From NCBI RefSeq assembly GCF_900163835.1, contig NZ_FUKR01000066.1:1-64000 (forward strand): a DNA stretch of 64,000 nt, written 5' to 3'. Below, piece by piece: positions 6,412-15,509 of the stretch. Position 1 is the first letter of the stretch; every line of letters starts with the position of its first letter. A program made the position numbers and the translations under genes. The notes under the pieces were generated by a model. It saw only the letters and a list, made by a program, of their open reading frames with translations. It was not told the origin of the DNA and did no database searches. This DNA comes from Mycetocola reblochoni REB411 (GTDB taxonomy: Bacteria; Actinomycetota; Actinomycetes; Actinomycetales; Microbacteriaceae).

Positions 6412-9207
6412 ATGAACGAGAGTAGTGATGAGCGCCTGGCGGCGGAGCAGCGCGCGCGGGTGCTGATCGACCGTCAGCTGGTTGCGTCGGGTTGGGCGGT
6501 GCAGGATCGCAGCGTGCTCAACCTCTTCGCACCACAGCAGGGTATCGCCGTCCGCGAGGTCATCATGAAGCCTGGCCATGGGCGCGTCGACTATCTGCTG
6601 TACGTCGACAAGGCCGTCGTCGGTGTGATCGAAGCGAAGCCGATAGGAACACCGCTCTCTGGCGTCGAGTGGCAGTCCGCAATGTACGCCACTGGCCTCC
6701 CCGAGGATGTGCGCCGCAAGACGCTCGACCCTGACGGACGCCTGCCCTTCGTCTTCGAGGCGTCAGGCACCGAGACCCATTTCACGAACGGTTTTGACCC
6801 AGCACCACGCGCCCGCCGCATCTTCGCGTTTCCCAGGCCCGAGACCCTCGCCACGACTATCCGTGCCGCAACAGAGAATCCCGATCAATCTCCGACCTGG
6901 CGGGGTAAGGTGCTCAGTTTGCCTTCGCTCGACCCCGCGCCGCTGCGTCCGGCGCAGGTCGATGCAATCAACGGCATTGAACAGAGCCTCGTCGAGCAGT
7001 GCTTTGGGCGCTCGCTGGTGCAGATGGCTACTGGCGCGGGCAAGACTTACACCGCCGTCACGGAGGCATATCGACTACTCAAGTGGGGTGGCTTCCAGCG
7101 CATCCTCTTCCTCGTGGACCGCAACAACCTCGCGGATCAGACGATGGGCGAGTTCCAGAACTACCGCACGCCCGACGATGGCCGCCGCTTTACTGAGCTG
7201 TACAACGTGACGAAGCTCGCCAGGGGTGGGATGCCGGCTTCCACGAAGGTCGCGATCTCCACGATCCAGCGTGTGTTCAAGGCTATCAAGAACGAAGACG
7301 TGCCCGAAGGTGACGACCAGGGCCTCGATGAGTTTCGTCCCGACGAACCCGTGACGGTCAGTTACAACCCCGACTTGCCGCCAGAGACCTTCGACCTCGT
7401 GATTGTCGATGAAGCACACCGTTCGATCTACGGCGTCTGGCGCGGGGTGCTCGAATACTTCGACGCTCACATCGTCGGGCTCACAGCCACACCGGGGAAG
7501 CAGACCTTCGGCTTCTTCCAGCAGAATCTCGTCTCGGAGTACACCTATCCGCAATCCGTTGCCGACGGCGTGAACGTCGACTTCGACATCTTCCGTATCA
7601 AGACCGAGATCACCGCGAACGGTTCCACCATCGCGGCCGGCACCTACGTGCCGACAGTGGATCGCAGCACCCGCGAGCAGAAGCTGATCCGGCTCGACAC
7701 CGATCTCGACTACACACCCGGCCAGCTCGATCGGGCGGTGACTTCGAAGCATCAGATCCGGCTCGTGCTGGAGACCTTCCGCGACCGGCTTTTCACCGAG
7801 ATCTTCCCCGGACGCCACACCGTGCCGAAGACACTCATCTTCGCCAAAGACGACAACCATGCCGAGGAGATCGTGCAGACCGTACGCGAAGTGTTCGGCA
7901 AGGGAAACGACTTCGCTGCGAAGATCACCTACTCCGCGAAAGACCCGAAGGGGCATCTGAAGGCGTTCCGCACCAATCCTGCAATGCGCATCGCGGTGAC
8001 CGTCGACATGATCGCCACCGGCACCGACGTCAAGCCGCTGGAATGCGTCATGTTCATGCGCGACGTGCGTAGCGGTCAGTACTACGAGCAGATGAAGGGC
8101 CGCGGTGCTCGAACCATCGCACCGGCCGACCTCAAAGCTGTCACCGACGACGCCGATGCGAAGACACGATTCGTGATCGTGGATGCCATCGGTGTGACCG
8201 AACACGACTTCGTCGAACCGCCCCTGAACCGCGAGAAAGCGATCAGCCTGAAGAAGCTGCTCGACAAAGCAGCGGCGCTCACCCTCACCGAAGACGAGGT
8301 CGCCACTCTGGCCAGCCGGCTGGCGGCTCTTGATCGACAGCTCACTCCCGCCGAACGCACCGAACTCGACGAAGTTGCAGCGCTGCAGGATGCAACAGCG
8401 TCGATGCATGCAATCGTGCGGGCGCTTGTGGATGCGGTCGATCCCGAGATCCAAGCCACCGCCGTTGCTGCAGAAACCGATCGCGCTCCCGCAGACGTAG
8501 TGCAAGACCTCCTCGACACGGCCGTTGAACCTCTGGCTGCCAACCCCGGGCTTCGGACGAGGATCATCGAGTTGCGCCGCGCGAAGGACCAGGTGATCGA
8601 CGAGGTGAGCCGCGACGAGGTGCTCGAAGCGTACGGTGTCGTGGACCCCGACAAGGCGAAGCACACGATCGAGTCGTGGCGGGGGTACCTCGCCGAGCAC
8701 CGCAGCGAGATCAGCGCGATCGAGCTAATGTTCGAGGCAAAGGGGCGAGGCATCCGCTTCGACCAGATCCAGGAACTCGCCGACCGGATCGCACGGCCAC
8801 CGCACAACTGGACCGTCGACCTCATCTGGAACTCATACCTTTCCATCGGCATCGAGTATCGAGGTCACACCGAGACCCGCAACCGGCACGCGGCAACCGA
8901 CCTGATCTCCTTGCTGAGGCTTGAGGCCGGAGTCGACAACGCACTCGTGCCCTACTCCGATCAAGTCGAAGCTCGCTACGCGAACTGGCTTCTTCGCCAG
9001 GAGCAGGCCGGAGCCACGTTCACCGAGACTCAGCGGTGGTGGCTGGACCGAATGATGCGGATCATCGCGTCCTCAGCGGGCATCGACGCCGACGACCTCG
9101 ACAACGCACCCTTCGACGAGCGCGGCGGCATCGACGGCGCCCTCCGCGACCTCGGAGACAACGCAGGCGACCTCATCGAAGAACTCAACCGGGAGCTCGC
9201 CGCGTGA
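6412..9207 (+). CDS. hsdR: Type I restriction endonuclease subunit R (EcoEI-like HsdR)
   Basis: This is the 931-residue motor and nuclease subunit. The N-terminal PD-(D/E)xK nuclease has Asp60 and Glu74-x-Lys76 (GRVDYLLYV, VIEAKP). The SF2 helicase has Walker A MATGAGKT (about 205-212), DEAH box VDEAHRS (about 332-338), LTATPGK, GTDVKPLECVMF (about 537) and motif VI QMKGRGAR (about 560). The C-terminal region resembles the EcoEI R C-terminal domain. With HsdS and HsdM it should translocate and cut DNA lacking the self methylation pattern. It is the first gene of the hsd cluster and overlaps hsdS by GTGA. An upstream ATG-rich region is non-coding, so 6412 is preferred. Confidence 0.95.
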   Translation: MNESSDERLAAEQRARVLIDRQLVASGWAVQDRSVLNLFAPQQGIAVREVIMKPGHGRVDYLLYVDKAVVGVIEAKPIGTPLSGVEWQSAMYATGLPEDVRRKTLDPDGRLPFVFEASGTETHFTNGFDPAPRARRIFAFPRPETLATTIRAATENPDQSPTWRGKVLSLPSLDPAPLRPAQVDAINGIEQSLVEQCFGRSLVQMATGAGKTYTAVTEAYRLLKWGGFQRILFLVDRNNLADQTMGEFQNYRTPDDGRRFTELYNVTKLARGGMPASTKVAISTIQRVFKAIKNEDVPEGDDQGLDEFRPDEPVTVSYNPDLPPETFDLVIVDEAHRSIYGVWRGVLEYFDAHIVGLTATPGKQTFGFFQQNLVSEYTYPQSVADGVNVDFDIFRIKTEITANGSTIAAGTYVPTVDRSTREQKLIRLDTDLDYTPGQLDRAVTSKHQIRLVLETFRDRLFTEIFPGRHTVPKTLIFAKDDNHAEEIVQTVREVFGKGNDFAAKITYSAKDPKGHLKAFRTNPAMRIAVTVDMIATGTDVKPLECVMFMRDVRSGQYYEQMKGRGARTIAPADLKAVTDDADAKTRFVIVDAIGVTEHDFVEPPLNREKAISLKKLLDKAAALTLTEDEVATLASRLAALDRQLTPAERTELDEVAALQDATASMHAIVRALVDAVDPEIQATAVAAETDRAPADVVQDLLDTAVEPLAANPGLRTRIIELRRAKDQVIDEVSRDEVLEAYGVVDPDKAKHTIESWRGYLAEHRSEISAIELMFEAKGRGIRFDQIQELADRIARPPHNWTVDLIWNSYLSIGIEYRGHTETRNRHAATDLISLLRLEAGVDNALVPYSDQVEARYANWLLRQEQAGATFTETQRWWLDRMMRIIASSAGIDADDLDNAPFDERGGIDGALRDLGDNAGDLIEELNRELAA

Positions 9208-10439
9208 CGTGGGAGAGGGCGACGCTCGGTGACGTCTGCCTCAAAGTGGTGAAGCGCGACCCGGTAGCGACAGGTAGAGCGCGTATCAGATACATCGATA
9301 TCGGAGGCATCGATGGGACACTCCATCGCCTCGGTGACGTTCCGGAGATTGACTCCGTCGGTGCACCGAGCCGATGCCGCCAAATCGTGGCTGCTGGGGA
9401 CACTGTTTTTGCGACGGTTCGCCCTTACTTGGAGAAGATTGCGTACGTCGACGGACCGCTCGACGGAGAGTTTGCTTCTACCGGTTTCTCAGTGCTGCGA
9501 CCTGGGCCTCGGCTTGAGCCCAAGTTCTTGTACTACTTCACGATCTCGCAAGAGATGTTCGACCAGGTGCTTCCGTACCAGAAGGGTGTGAGTTACCCCG
9601 CTGTTCTCGATCGTGAGGTGCGCTCGGTCTCGATGCCGGTGCCTCCGCTGGAGGAGCAGCGCCGGATCGTCGCGACCCTCGAAGACCACCTCTCCCGCCT
9701 CGACGCCGCCGATTCGCAACTTGACGCCGCGGCAAGGAGGACATCGGCTCTCAGTGCCCATGTGCTGGCCCACGCGTTGGCAGATGCAACCTGCGATGAG
9801 CTCCCGTTGACAAGTCTGCTCGGCCGCGATCTCGCCAATGGGCGCTCGGTGAAGACACGCAAAGGCGGATTTCCGGTACTTCGACTTACGGCACTCAACG
9901 ACGGCATGGTCGATCTTCGAGAGCGCAAGCCGGGCGCGTGGACAGCGGACGAAGCGGAGCGATTCCTTGTACATCAAGGTGACTTTCTCATCTCGCGGGG
10001 AAACGGAAGTCTGCATCTGGTAGGTCGAGGTGGGCTCGTCGCGGAGGACCCCGATCCTGTCGCTTTCCCAGATACGTTGATACGAGCGCGCCCGCGTGCT
10101 GACCTACTCGACGCGGGATTTCTCGCGCTTGTGTGGAACTCGACGAGCGTCCGTCGCCAGATCGAGCAAGTGGCCAAGACAACTGCCGGAATCTATAAGG
10201 TCAACCAGAGAGATCTGGGTCGCGTCGTCGTCCCGGTTCCGTCATTGCCGGATCAGCGCCGTATCTTTGCCGAGGTCGCAGCGAGACGCGAGACTCTCGG
10301 ACGGCTCACACAGGCTACGGGTGCTGCACGTGAACGCTCCAGTGCCCTCCGCCGCTCCCTCCTCGGGGCAGCCTTCTCGGGCCGCCTCACGGGAGCCTCG
10401 TCGGAAATGTCAGTGGTCGAGGGGAGGATTGAGACATGA
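9204..10439 (+). CDS. hsdS: Type I restriction specificity subunit S
   Basis: The 411-residue protein has the two-half layout of HsdS. Target recognition domain 1 (about residues 1-145) is followed by the conserved repeat PPLEEQRRIVATLEDHL and a helix. Domain 2 (about 190-345) is followed by PSLPDQRRIFAEVAARR and a second helix. The two halves should each read one part of a split DNA target. The GTG start overlaps the hsdR stop (GTGA) and the stop overlaps the next ATG (ATGA), so hsdR, hsdS and the next gene form one translationally coupled unit. The recognised sequence cannot be predicted here. Confidence 0.93.
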   Translation: MTWERATLGDVCLKVVKRDPVATGRARIRYIDIGGIDGTLHRLGDVPEIDSVGAPSRCRQIVAAGDTVFATVRPYLEKIAYVDGPLDGEFASTGFSVLRPGPRLEPKFLYYFTISQEMFDQVLPYQKGVSYPAVLDREVRSVSMPVPPLEEQRRIVATLEDHLSRLDAADSQLDAAARRTSALSAHVLAHALADATCDELPLTSLLGRDLANGRSVKTRKGGFPVLRLTALNDGMVDLRERKPGAWTADEAERFLVHQGDFLISRGNGSLHLVGRGGLVAEDPDPVAFPDTLIRARPRADLLDAGFLALVWNSTSVRRQIEQVAKTTAGIYKVNQRDLGRVVVPVPSLPDQRRIFAEVAARRETLGRLTQATGAARERSSALRRSLLGAAFSGRLTGASSEMSVVEGRIET

Positions 10440-11338
10440 ACGGTAAGCAGGTCAAGCTCTTCCTCGTGGACGGCACTCCCGGCGGTTTGACAACGGCGGA
10501 GATCACGAACTGGACGGGCAGCGTGCTCTCTGCGCGCCGTTCTGACCTTGCGGAGCTACTGCGTCGTGAGGAAGCCGAGCGCACCGGCGCCTACTTGCTG
10601 CTGGGTGAGGACGAAGACGCTGTTGGTGACACCCGCTGCTACGTCGGCGAGGCCGATGTCGTGGCAACACGGCTCCGTGCTCATGCTAAAGAGAAGTCGT
10701 TCTGGAGCCAGGCGGTGCTCATCACCTCGAAGGACACGAACCTCACGAAATCGCACGTGCGCTACCTGGAGTCGCGCCTGATCGAACTCGCCCAGCAGGC
10801 CGGGCGAGTCACGCTGGAGAACGGGACGGCTCCGCCGCGGCCCAGGCTGCCCGAGGCCGACGTGTCAGACATGGAGTACTTCCTCGGCGAGCTGCAGATT
10901 GTGCTTCCTGTGCTCGGAGTCAACGCCATCCGGGTGCGCGCGGCGAGGTCGCAAACTGTCGTCTCCTCACCCGCAGAGTCTCCGGTGTTCACACTGACGA
11001 ACAAGCACAGAACCGTTGACGCGCGCGCACAGCAGATCGACGGTGAGTTCATCATGCTTAGTGGCTCCGTCGTTGTCCCAACTTGGCACGGCGTGGGTAA
11101 CGCGCGCAGTACCCAGAAGGCCTACGCGAACTACCGCGCACAGCATGAGGGCCTGGTTGCCGATGGCTCCATCGTGGTCGAGAGTGGGACGGCCCGAACA
11201 ACCCGTGACATCGTCTTCGGCTCACCCTCGACAGCGGGGGCGGTCGCACTCGGCCGCTCGTGCAACGGGCGCGTCGAGTGGGTGGGCCCCGAGGGCTCGT
11301 TCGGTGCGTGGGAGAGCCGCGGGGTCGAGGATGACTGA
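10436..11338 (+). CDS. GIY-YIG nuclease-domain protein with DUF4357-like C-terminus
   Basis: The 300-residue protein has a GIY-YIG-type core at about residues 50-122: GAYLLLG (51-57) for GIY, CYVG (68-71) for YIG, arginines at 79-81 and the catalytic-type Glu in LESRLIELAQ (112). The C-terminal third (TRDIVFGSPSTAGAVALGRS and beyond) resembles DUF4357, which is often paired with this fold. The start overlaps hsdS (ATGA). A nuclease inside an R-M operon may add a second cleavage activity or repair role. Neither is proven by sequence. Confidence 0.85.
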   Translation: MNGKQVKLFLVDGTPGGLTTAEITNWTGSVLSARRSDLAELLRREEAERTGAYLLLGEDEDAVGDTRCYVGEADVVATRLRAHAKEKSFWSQAVLITSKDTNLTKSHVRYLESRLIELAQQAGRVTLENGTAPPRPRLPEADVSDMEYFLGELQIVLPVLGVNAIRVRAARSQTVVSSPAESPVFTLTNKHRTVDARAQQIDGEFIMLSGSVVVPTWHGVGNARSTQKAYANYRAQHEGLVADGSIVVESGTARTTRDIVFGSPSTAGAVALGRSCNGRVEWVGPEGSFGAWESRGVEDD

Positions 11339-11350
11339 AGCTCGCAGCAC

Positions 11351-11380
11351 TTGGCCTACGGCCAGGAGTGGGGTTACACT
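11351..11380 (+). promoter_or_regulatory. Possible internal promoter before the Abi gene
   Basis: TTGGCC (11351-11356), an 18-bp spacer and TACACT (11375-11380) precede the Abi gene. The transcript would contain a hairpin (CAGCCC 11394-11399 with GGGCTG 11417-11422, and CCAG/CTGG inside) just before the start codon. Confidence 0.4.
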
Positions 11381-11446
11381 TGAGTCAACAGTTCAGCCCG
11401 CCCAGTCTTCTGGTGTGGGCTGGATCTCTTGTCAGGGATCGCTCGG

Positions 11447-12412
11447 GTGACGCGCCCTGTCAAGCCATACGGCTCGCTCGATGAGCACCTTGCCAAGCTG
11501 GAGCAGCGCGGCATGGCGCTCGACCCTGTGTTCGCAGCGCAGTGGCTTGGGAGCGTCGGCTACTACCGGCTGAGCGGCTACTGGTATCCGTATCGGGTCC
11601 TGAAGGGTAACCAGCGTGGGGACTCGTTCGAGCCCGGCACGTCCTTTACTGATGTGGTGGCTCTGTATGAGTTCGACCGCAAGCTCCGCACGCTCGTCCA
11701 TGACGGCGTGGAGCGGGTCGAGGTGATGCTCCGCGCACAGCTCAACGAGACGGTCGGCGCGTATGGCGCTTTGGCGTACCTCGACAGAGCGCACTTTCGC
11801 CCCACGTTCGATCACGCATCCTGGTTGACCACCGCACAGAGGCGCATCGACCGTTCGCGCCGCCGCAACGATGCTGTGCGACATCACGATGAGCACTACG
11901 GTGGGCAGTTGCCGATCTGGGTACTGTCGGAGGTGCTCGACTTCGCGGACGTATCCCGCCTCTATGAGGGATTGCCTGCGAGAGTGCAATGGGAGATTGC
12001 CGAGCGGCTTGGTGTGGAGATCGACCTCGGAGCATTGCGCAAGAGTCAGGCGGATCGAGCGAAGAAGAACCATCCGCTCGTGCGATGGTTTGAGCAGCTA
12101 GCGATCGTACGCAACACGAGTGCTCACCATGCGCGACTGTGGAACAGGTCCTTCACCCCGGTCGGCACTGCTGCTATGAGGACGATTCCAGAACTTGTCA
12201 ATCTCCCGGAGGGGCAGAGCGAGCGACTCTACGGCGCGCTGTGTGTGATGGGTCTTCTGCTCGATGCGGCCTCACCGGGAACAACCTGGCGTGGCAAGGT
12301 CCGCGATCTCGTCGAAACTTCGTTCATGGAGATTCATGCTCGCCGGGTCGAGGAGATGGGATTCCCCGAGATGTGGCGCAATGATCCGTTCTGGTCGAGG
12401 AGGCCGCAATGA
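11447..12412 (+). CDS. Abi_2-family (AbiD/AbiF-like) abortive infection protein with HEPN motif
   Basis: The 321-residue protein matches the Abi_2 family: PVKPYGSLDEHLAKLEQRG and a VGYYRLSGYWYPYR block near the start, LYEFDRKLRTLVHDGVERVE in the middle, and RNTSAHHARLWNR at about 222-234, which supplies the R-x4-6-H motif of HEPN ribonucleases. Family members stop phage growth, presumably by RNA cleavage that arrests the cell. The GTG at 11447 is chosen for the AGGGA nine bases upstream; a TTG at 11429 is possible. Its stop overlaps the hsdM ATG (ATGA), so Abi and the methylase are cotranslated. This recalls anticodon nucleases embedded in type I loci. Confidence 0.9.
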   Translation: MTRPVKPYGSLDEHLAKLEQRGMALDPVFAAQWLGSVGYYRLSGYWYPYRVLKGNQRGDSFEPGTSFTDVVALYEFDRKLRTLVHDGVERVEVMLRAQLNETVGAYGALAYLDRAHFRPTFDHASWLTTAQRRIDRSRRRNDAVRHHDEHYGGQLPIWVLSEVLDFADVSRLYEGLPARVQWEIAERLGVEIDLGALRKSQADRAKKNHPLVRWFEQLAIVRNTSAHHARLWNRSFTPVGTAAMRTIPELVNLPEGQSERLYGALCVMGLLLDAASPGTTWRGKVRDLVETSFMEIHARRVEEMGFPEMWRNDPFWSRRPQ

Positions 12413-13887
12413 CTGATTCTCGGCGTTTGGTCGACAAGCTCGACTCGTTCCGTAACCTCCTCCGTGACGACGGGGTGGGGGTGCTCGACTACATTGAGCA
12501 GCTCACCTATCTGCTATTCCTCAAGATGGCGCACGAACGCGCGACGAGAAAACTGAAGCCGCAGCAGATTGTGCCGCAGGAATACTCATGGCAGCGTCTG
12601 CTCGACGCCGAAGGTGCGGCGCTCGAAGCCGAGTATGCGCGAATCCTCGTGGGGCTGGCCGGGCAGCCCGGCACTCTCGGAGTCATCTTCCGCAAGGCTC
12701 AGAACCGGATCCAGGACCCGGCGAAACTCAAGCGTCTCATCGTTGACCTGATCGACAAAGAGCAGTGGTCGGCCTCCGGAACCGATATTAAGGGTGACGC
12801 CTACGAGCAGCTACTCGCAAAGGGTGCGTCCGACAAGGGATCGGGTGCTGGTCAGTACTTCACCCCGCGCGATCTGATTCAGGCAATCGTCGACGTGATC
12901 CAGCCGACGGCCGATGACTCCGTGATCGACCCCGCGTGCGGTACGGGTGGGTTCCTCCTCGTCGCCCACGATTATGCATCGAGCCACGCAGAGCGGCTGA
13001 CGCCGATCCAACGCGACCGGCTGCGCGATCACTTCGCTCACGGCACGGAACTCGTGGACGGTACCGCACGGCTAGCCGCGATGAATCTCCTGCTTCACGG
13101 CATCGGCACTCCCGACGGCGACTCGCTGATCGACGTGCGCGATGCGCTCATCGCCGATCCCGGAGAGCGCTACAGCGTCGTGCTCTCCAACCCCCCGTTC
13201 GGAAGGAAGTCGTCGATGACGATGGTCGGTGCCGATGGCCGCGAGTCGAAGGAAGACACCGAGATCGAGCGGGCCGACTTCGTCACCACTACCTCGAACA
13301 AGCAGCTCAACTTCCTGCAGCACATCATGACGATCCTCGACATCAACGGTCGTGCGGCCGTTGTGCTGCCCGACAACGTGCTCTTCGAAGGTGGAGCGGG
13401 CGAAGTGCTGCGACGCAAGCTCCTCAATGACTTCGACTTGCACACCATCCTCCGTCTCCCGACCGGAATCTTCTACGCCCAAGGTGTCAAGGCGAACGTG
13501 CTGTTCTTCGACAAGAAGCCCGCGAGTGAGACTCCCTGGACTCGGAAGCTCTGGGTGTACGACCTGCGCACGAACCAGCACTTCACTCTCAAGCAGAACC
13601 CGCTGCGCAGAGCCCATCTGAACGAGTTCGTCGAGTCGTACCTGGCAGGCTCATCACGCGACGCGCGCCTGGAATCAGAACGCTGGAAGTCGTTCGAGTA
13701 CGACGAGCTGATCGCCCGCGACAAGGTCAACCTCGACATCACCTGGCTGCGCGATGACTCCCTCGACGACCTCGACTCGCTGCCCGCACCCGACGTCATC
13801 GCCCGCGAAATCGTTGAAGACCTCACGGCTGCTCTCGCCGAGTTCGAGGCAGTCGCCGCCGCGCTGGAAACCTCCTCCGCTGATTAG
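12409..13887 (+). CDS. hsdM: Type I DNA adenine methyltransferase subunit M
   Basis: The 492-residue protein has the HsdM N-terminal helical domain (about 1-140: FRNLLRDDGVGVLDYIEQLTYLLF), then an N6-adenine methylase fold. Motif I is DPACGTGGFL (about 174-183) and motif IV is NPPF (261-264). It uses S-adenosylmethionine to protect host DNA and pairs with HsdS. It is the last gene of the locus, behind Abi, which differs from the common M-S-R or R-M-S order. Confidence 0.95.
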   Translation: MTDSRRLVDKLDSFRNLLRDDGVGVLDYIEQLTYLLFLKMAHERATRKLKPQQIVPQEYSWQRLLDAEGAALEAEYARILVGLAGQPGTLGVIFRKAQNRIQDPAKLKRLIVDLIDKEQWSASGTDIKGDAYEQLLAKGASDKGSGAGQYFTPRDLIQAIVDVIQPTADDSVIDPACGTGGFLLVAHDYASSHAERLTPIQRDRLRDHFAHGTELVDGTARLAAMNLLLHGIGTPDGDSLIDVRDALIADPGERYSVVLSNPPFGRKSSMTMVGADGRESKEDTEIERADFVTTTSNKQLNFLQHIMTILDINGRAAVVLPDNVLFEGGAGEVLRRKLLNDFDLHTILRLPTGIFYAQGVKANVLFFDKKPASETPWTRKLWVYDLRTNQHFTLKQNPLRRAHLNEFVESYLAGSSRDARLESERWKSFEYDELIARDKVNLDITWLRDDSLDDLDSLPAPDVIAREIVEDLTAALAEFEAVAAALETSSAD

Positions 13888-13968
13888 TTAGGCCAACACA
13901 GGGTTTGATCGAGGAGGCTAAGCAAGGGAACCACGAAGGCAGTTGACTTACTGCTTCCGCTGCGCGGG

Positions 13969-14835
13969 CTATTGAAGGTTCAGGAAGTCTGCCTTGAACG
14001 CGTTGATGAAGTACCCGTACTCGTCGAAGTCGAGGGCTAGCGGTCTCATGAGATTGAAAAGTTCAGCCCCGGTTCCCTGGAGCCGAAGCTGTGACGGATT
14101 GATGTCCGCAACGCCAAGTATGTAGCTCGCGCCAGAGTCTGCCACCAGATCGAGTTTGACCAGTTGATAGAGCTCAAAGAGAACGCCAACCTGGAGCGGA
14201 TCGAGAGTTTCCTGACCTCGGAAGTCTCTTGTTCTCACCGTGTTTGACAGCTCACCACTGCCAATGATGAAGATGCCAGTGAGCTGCCTGTAGGTCAGCG
14301 ACTCCATGAGCGACAATATGTAGTTTGCGTGTCCAGAATCAAGATCAGTCCGGAATACCACATTGGTGTAGAAGTTCGCGAGAAGCGCCACCTTGCGCTC
14401 CTCAAAGGCCTTCCGCGCCGCGAGAAAAGTTCCTTCGAGTAGCTCATCTGCCTCGGAGCGAAGCTTCTTCGCTTTCTTTCGCTCGCGCGGCCTGAAGAAG
14501 GACTCCGATCGCAGCTGCTCGCCCCCGTTCAGTCGTTGCACAATCTGGTTCTGAGCGAGCACATACAACGAGCCCATGCGGTCCTGCTCAGTCTGTGCCG
14601 TGAATCGCGCCGCTACATCACCTGCGACGGTCTTCATGCCATCCTGCAGCAGTGCACCTGCCGCAGCTCCAGCAACTGCTCCGGGAGGGCCAGCTACGGC
14701 CGTGCCGAGGGCCGCTCCCGCAGCTATTCCGAGCGCACCGGCACCCGACGTGATCATCCTCGTCAGAGCGTCGTCTGCGCCACCGTTCTCGTGCATCCCT
14801 GTCCTTATCGTGCTGTCGTCGTTGTGCTCAACCAC
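13969..14835 (-). CDS. Unknown protein with glycine-zipper membrane-like segment
   Basis: The 288-residue protein is not recognised. Residues about 26-75 are a Gly/Ala-rich hydrophobic run (GAGALGIAAGAALGTAVAG and more) like a glycine zipper or paired membrane helices. A basic stretch follows (RPRERKKAKKLRSEADELL), then a helical region with LLANFYTNVVF and ANYILSLMESLTYRQL. It converges on hsdM with an 81-bp gap and reads on the opposite strand. The setting in a defence locus makes a membrane effector possible, but I see no proof. ATG at 14796 is an alternative start. Confidence 0.75.
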   Translation of the reverse strand: MVEHNDDSTIRTGMHENGGADDALTRMITSGAGALGIAAGAALGTAVAGPPGAVAGAAAGALLQDGMKTVAGDVAARFTAQTEQDRMGSLYVLAQNQIVQRLNGGEQLRSESFFRPRERKKAKKLRSEADELLEGTFLAARKAFEERKVALLANFYTNVVFRTDLDSGHANYILSLMESLTYRQLTGIFIIGSGELSNTVRTRDFRGQETLDPLQVGVLFELYQLVKLDLVADSGASYILGVADINPSQLRLQGTGAELFNLMRPLALDFDEYGYFINAFKADFLNLQ

Positions 14836-14989
14836 CGCGATCTCAGCGAAGCCCGCATCGGGGCGGCGCGACTTTCCATACCCGACGAGCCGATGGTCGA
14901 CCTGCCGGGGCTGACGCTTCGCGTGTCGAATCTACAGGCGACGAAGCTTCAGAGCTTGGTGACGCTCCGACGGCGCAGCCTTTGGGCAC

Positions 14990-15310
14990 TCACCTGCGGG
15001 TCCTTACCCACACGGTGCCGCGATGGACGCCGAACTGGCGGGCGAGGGCAGTCACACTTACGCCTTGCTTGCGGGCCGTTCGCATAGCGTCCACTTCGCT
15101 GTCCGTGAGTCGTGTTCGAGGTCGTTTCTTTGGTTTCGCCGACGCCCCGATCAGAGCGTCGTCAACCTCACCGTCGGACCTCGCATCGTCGCAACTCCCT
15201 TGATTCCAGGCGGAAACCAGCCTCTCAACCCGTGGTCGCCTGTTCCCGCAGTGCTCAATTGCTTCCACAGATGCGCCGGAAGGCACCTGAGGCTGCGCGG
15301 CTGTCCGCAC
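14990..15310 (-). CDS. Orphan resolvase-type helix-turn-helix protein
   Basis: The C-terminal 45 residues (TRLTDSEVDAMRTARKQG, then VTALARQFGVHRGTVW) match the DNA-binding helix-turn-helix at the end of small serine recombinases. The first 60 residues show no catalytic domain. A GTG at 15310 gives 106 residues; the true start is uncertain. It may be a remnant of a recombinase or a small island-encoded DNA-binding protein. It is the last island-like gene before ordinary chromosomal genes. Confidence 0.5.
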   Translation of the reverse strand: MRTAAQPQVPSGASVEAIEHCGNRRPRVERLVSAWNQGSCDDARSDGEVDDALIGASAKPKKRPRTRLTDSEVDAMRTARKQGVSVTALARQFGVHRGTVWVRTRR

Positions 15311-15509
15311 GCCTCCACGCGGATGGCGCGACCGCGGCAAGCGGTCAGGCGTCGGAGTCCGGATCCTGAGCCGAGCGCGGACCGGGACAGAGACCGCACC
15401 TGGGGCGTCCACGGGTGGCCCGGTTCGGAGGGTGCCGTGCCGGCCGACCAGGAGAACCGGGAGCGGAGAAGCGGTACACCCGCGCCGTCGCTGGTGTCGC
15501 ACCGTCCGG

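Noticed and set aside
7075-8700. 541-codon open frame on the minus strand
   Set aside because: It is antisense to hsdR, whose helicase motifs are complete on the plus strand.
13888-15509. Right attachment site of the island
   Set aside because: I looked for a copy of the tRNA-Val 3' end near the expected border and saw none. I do not name a site.
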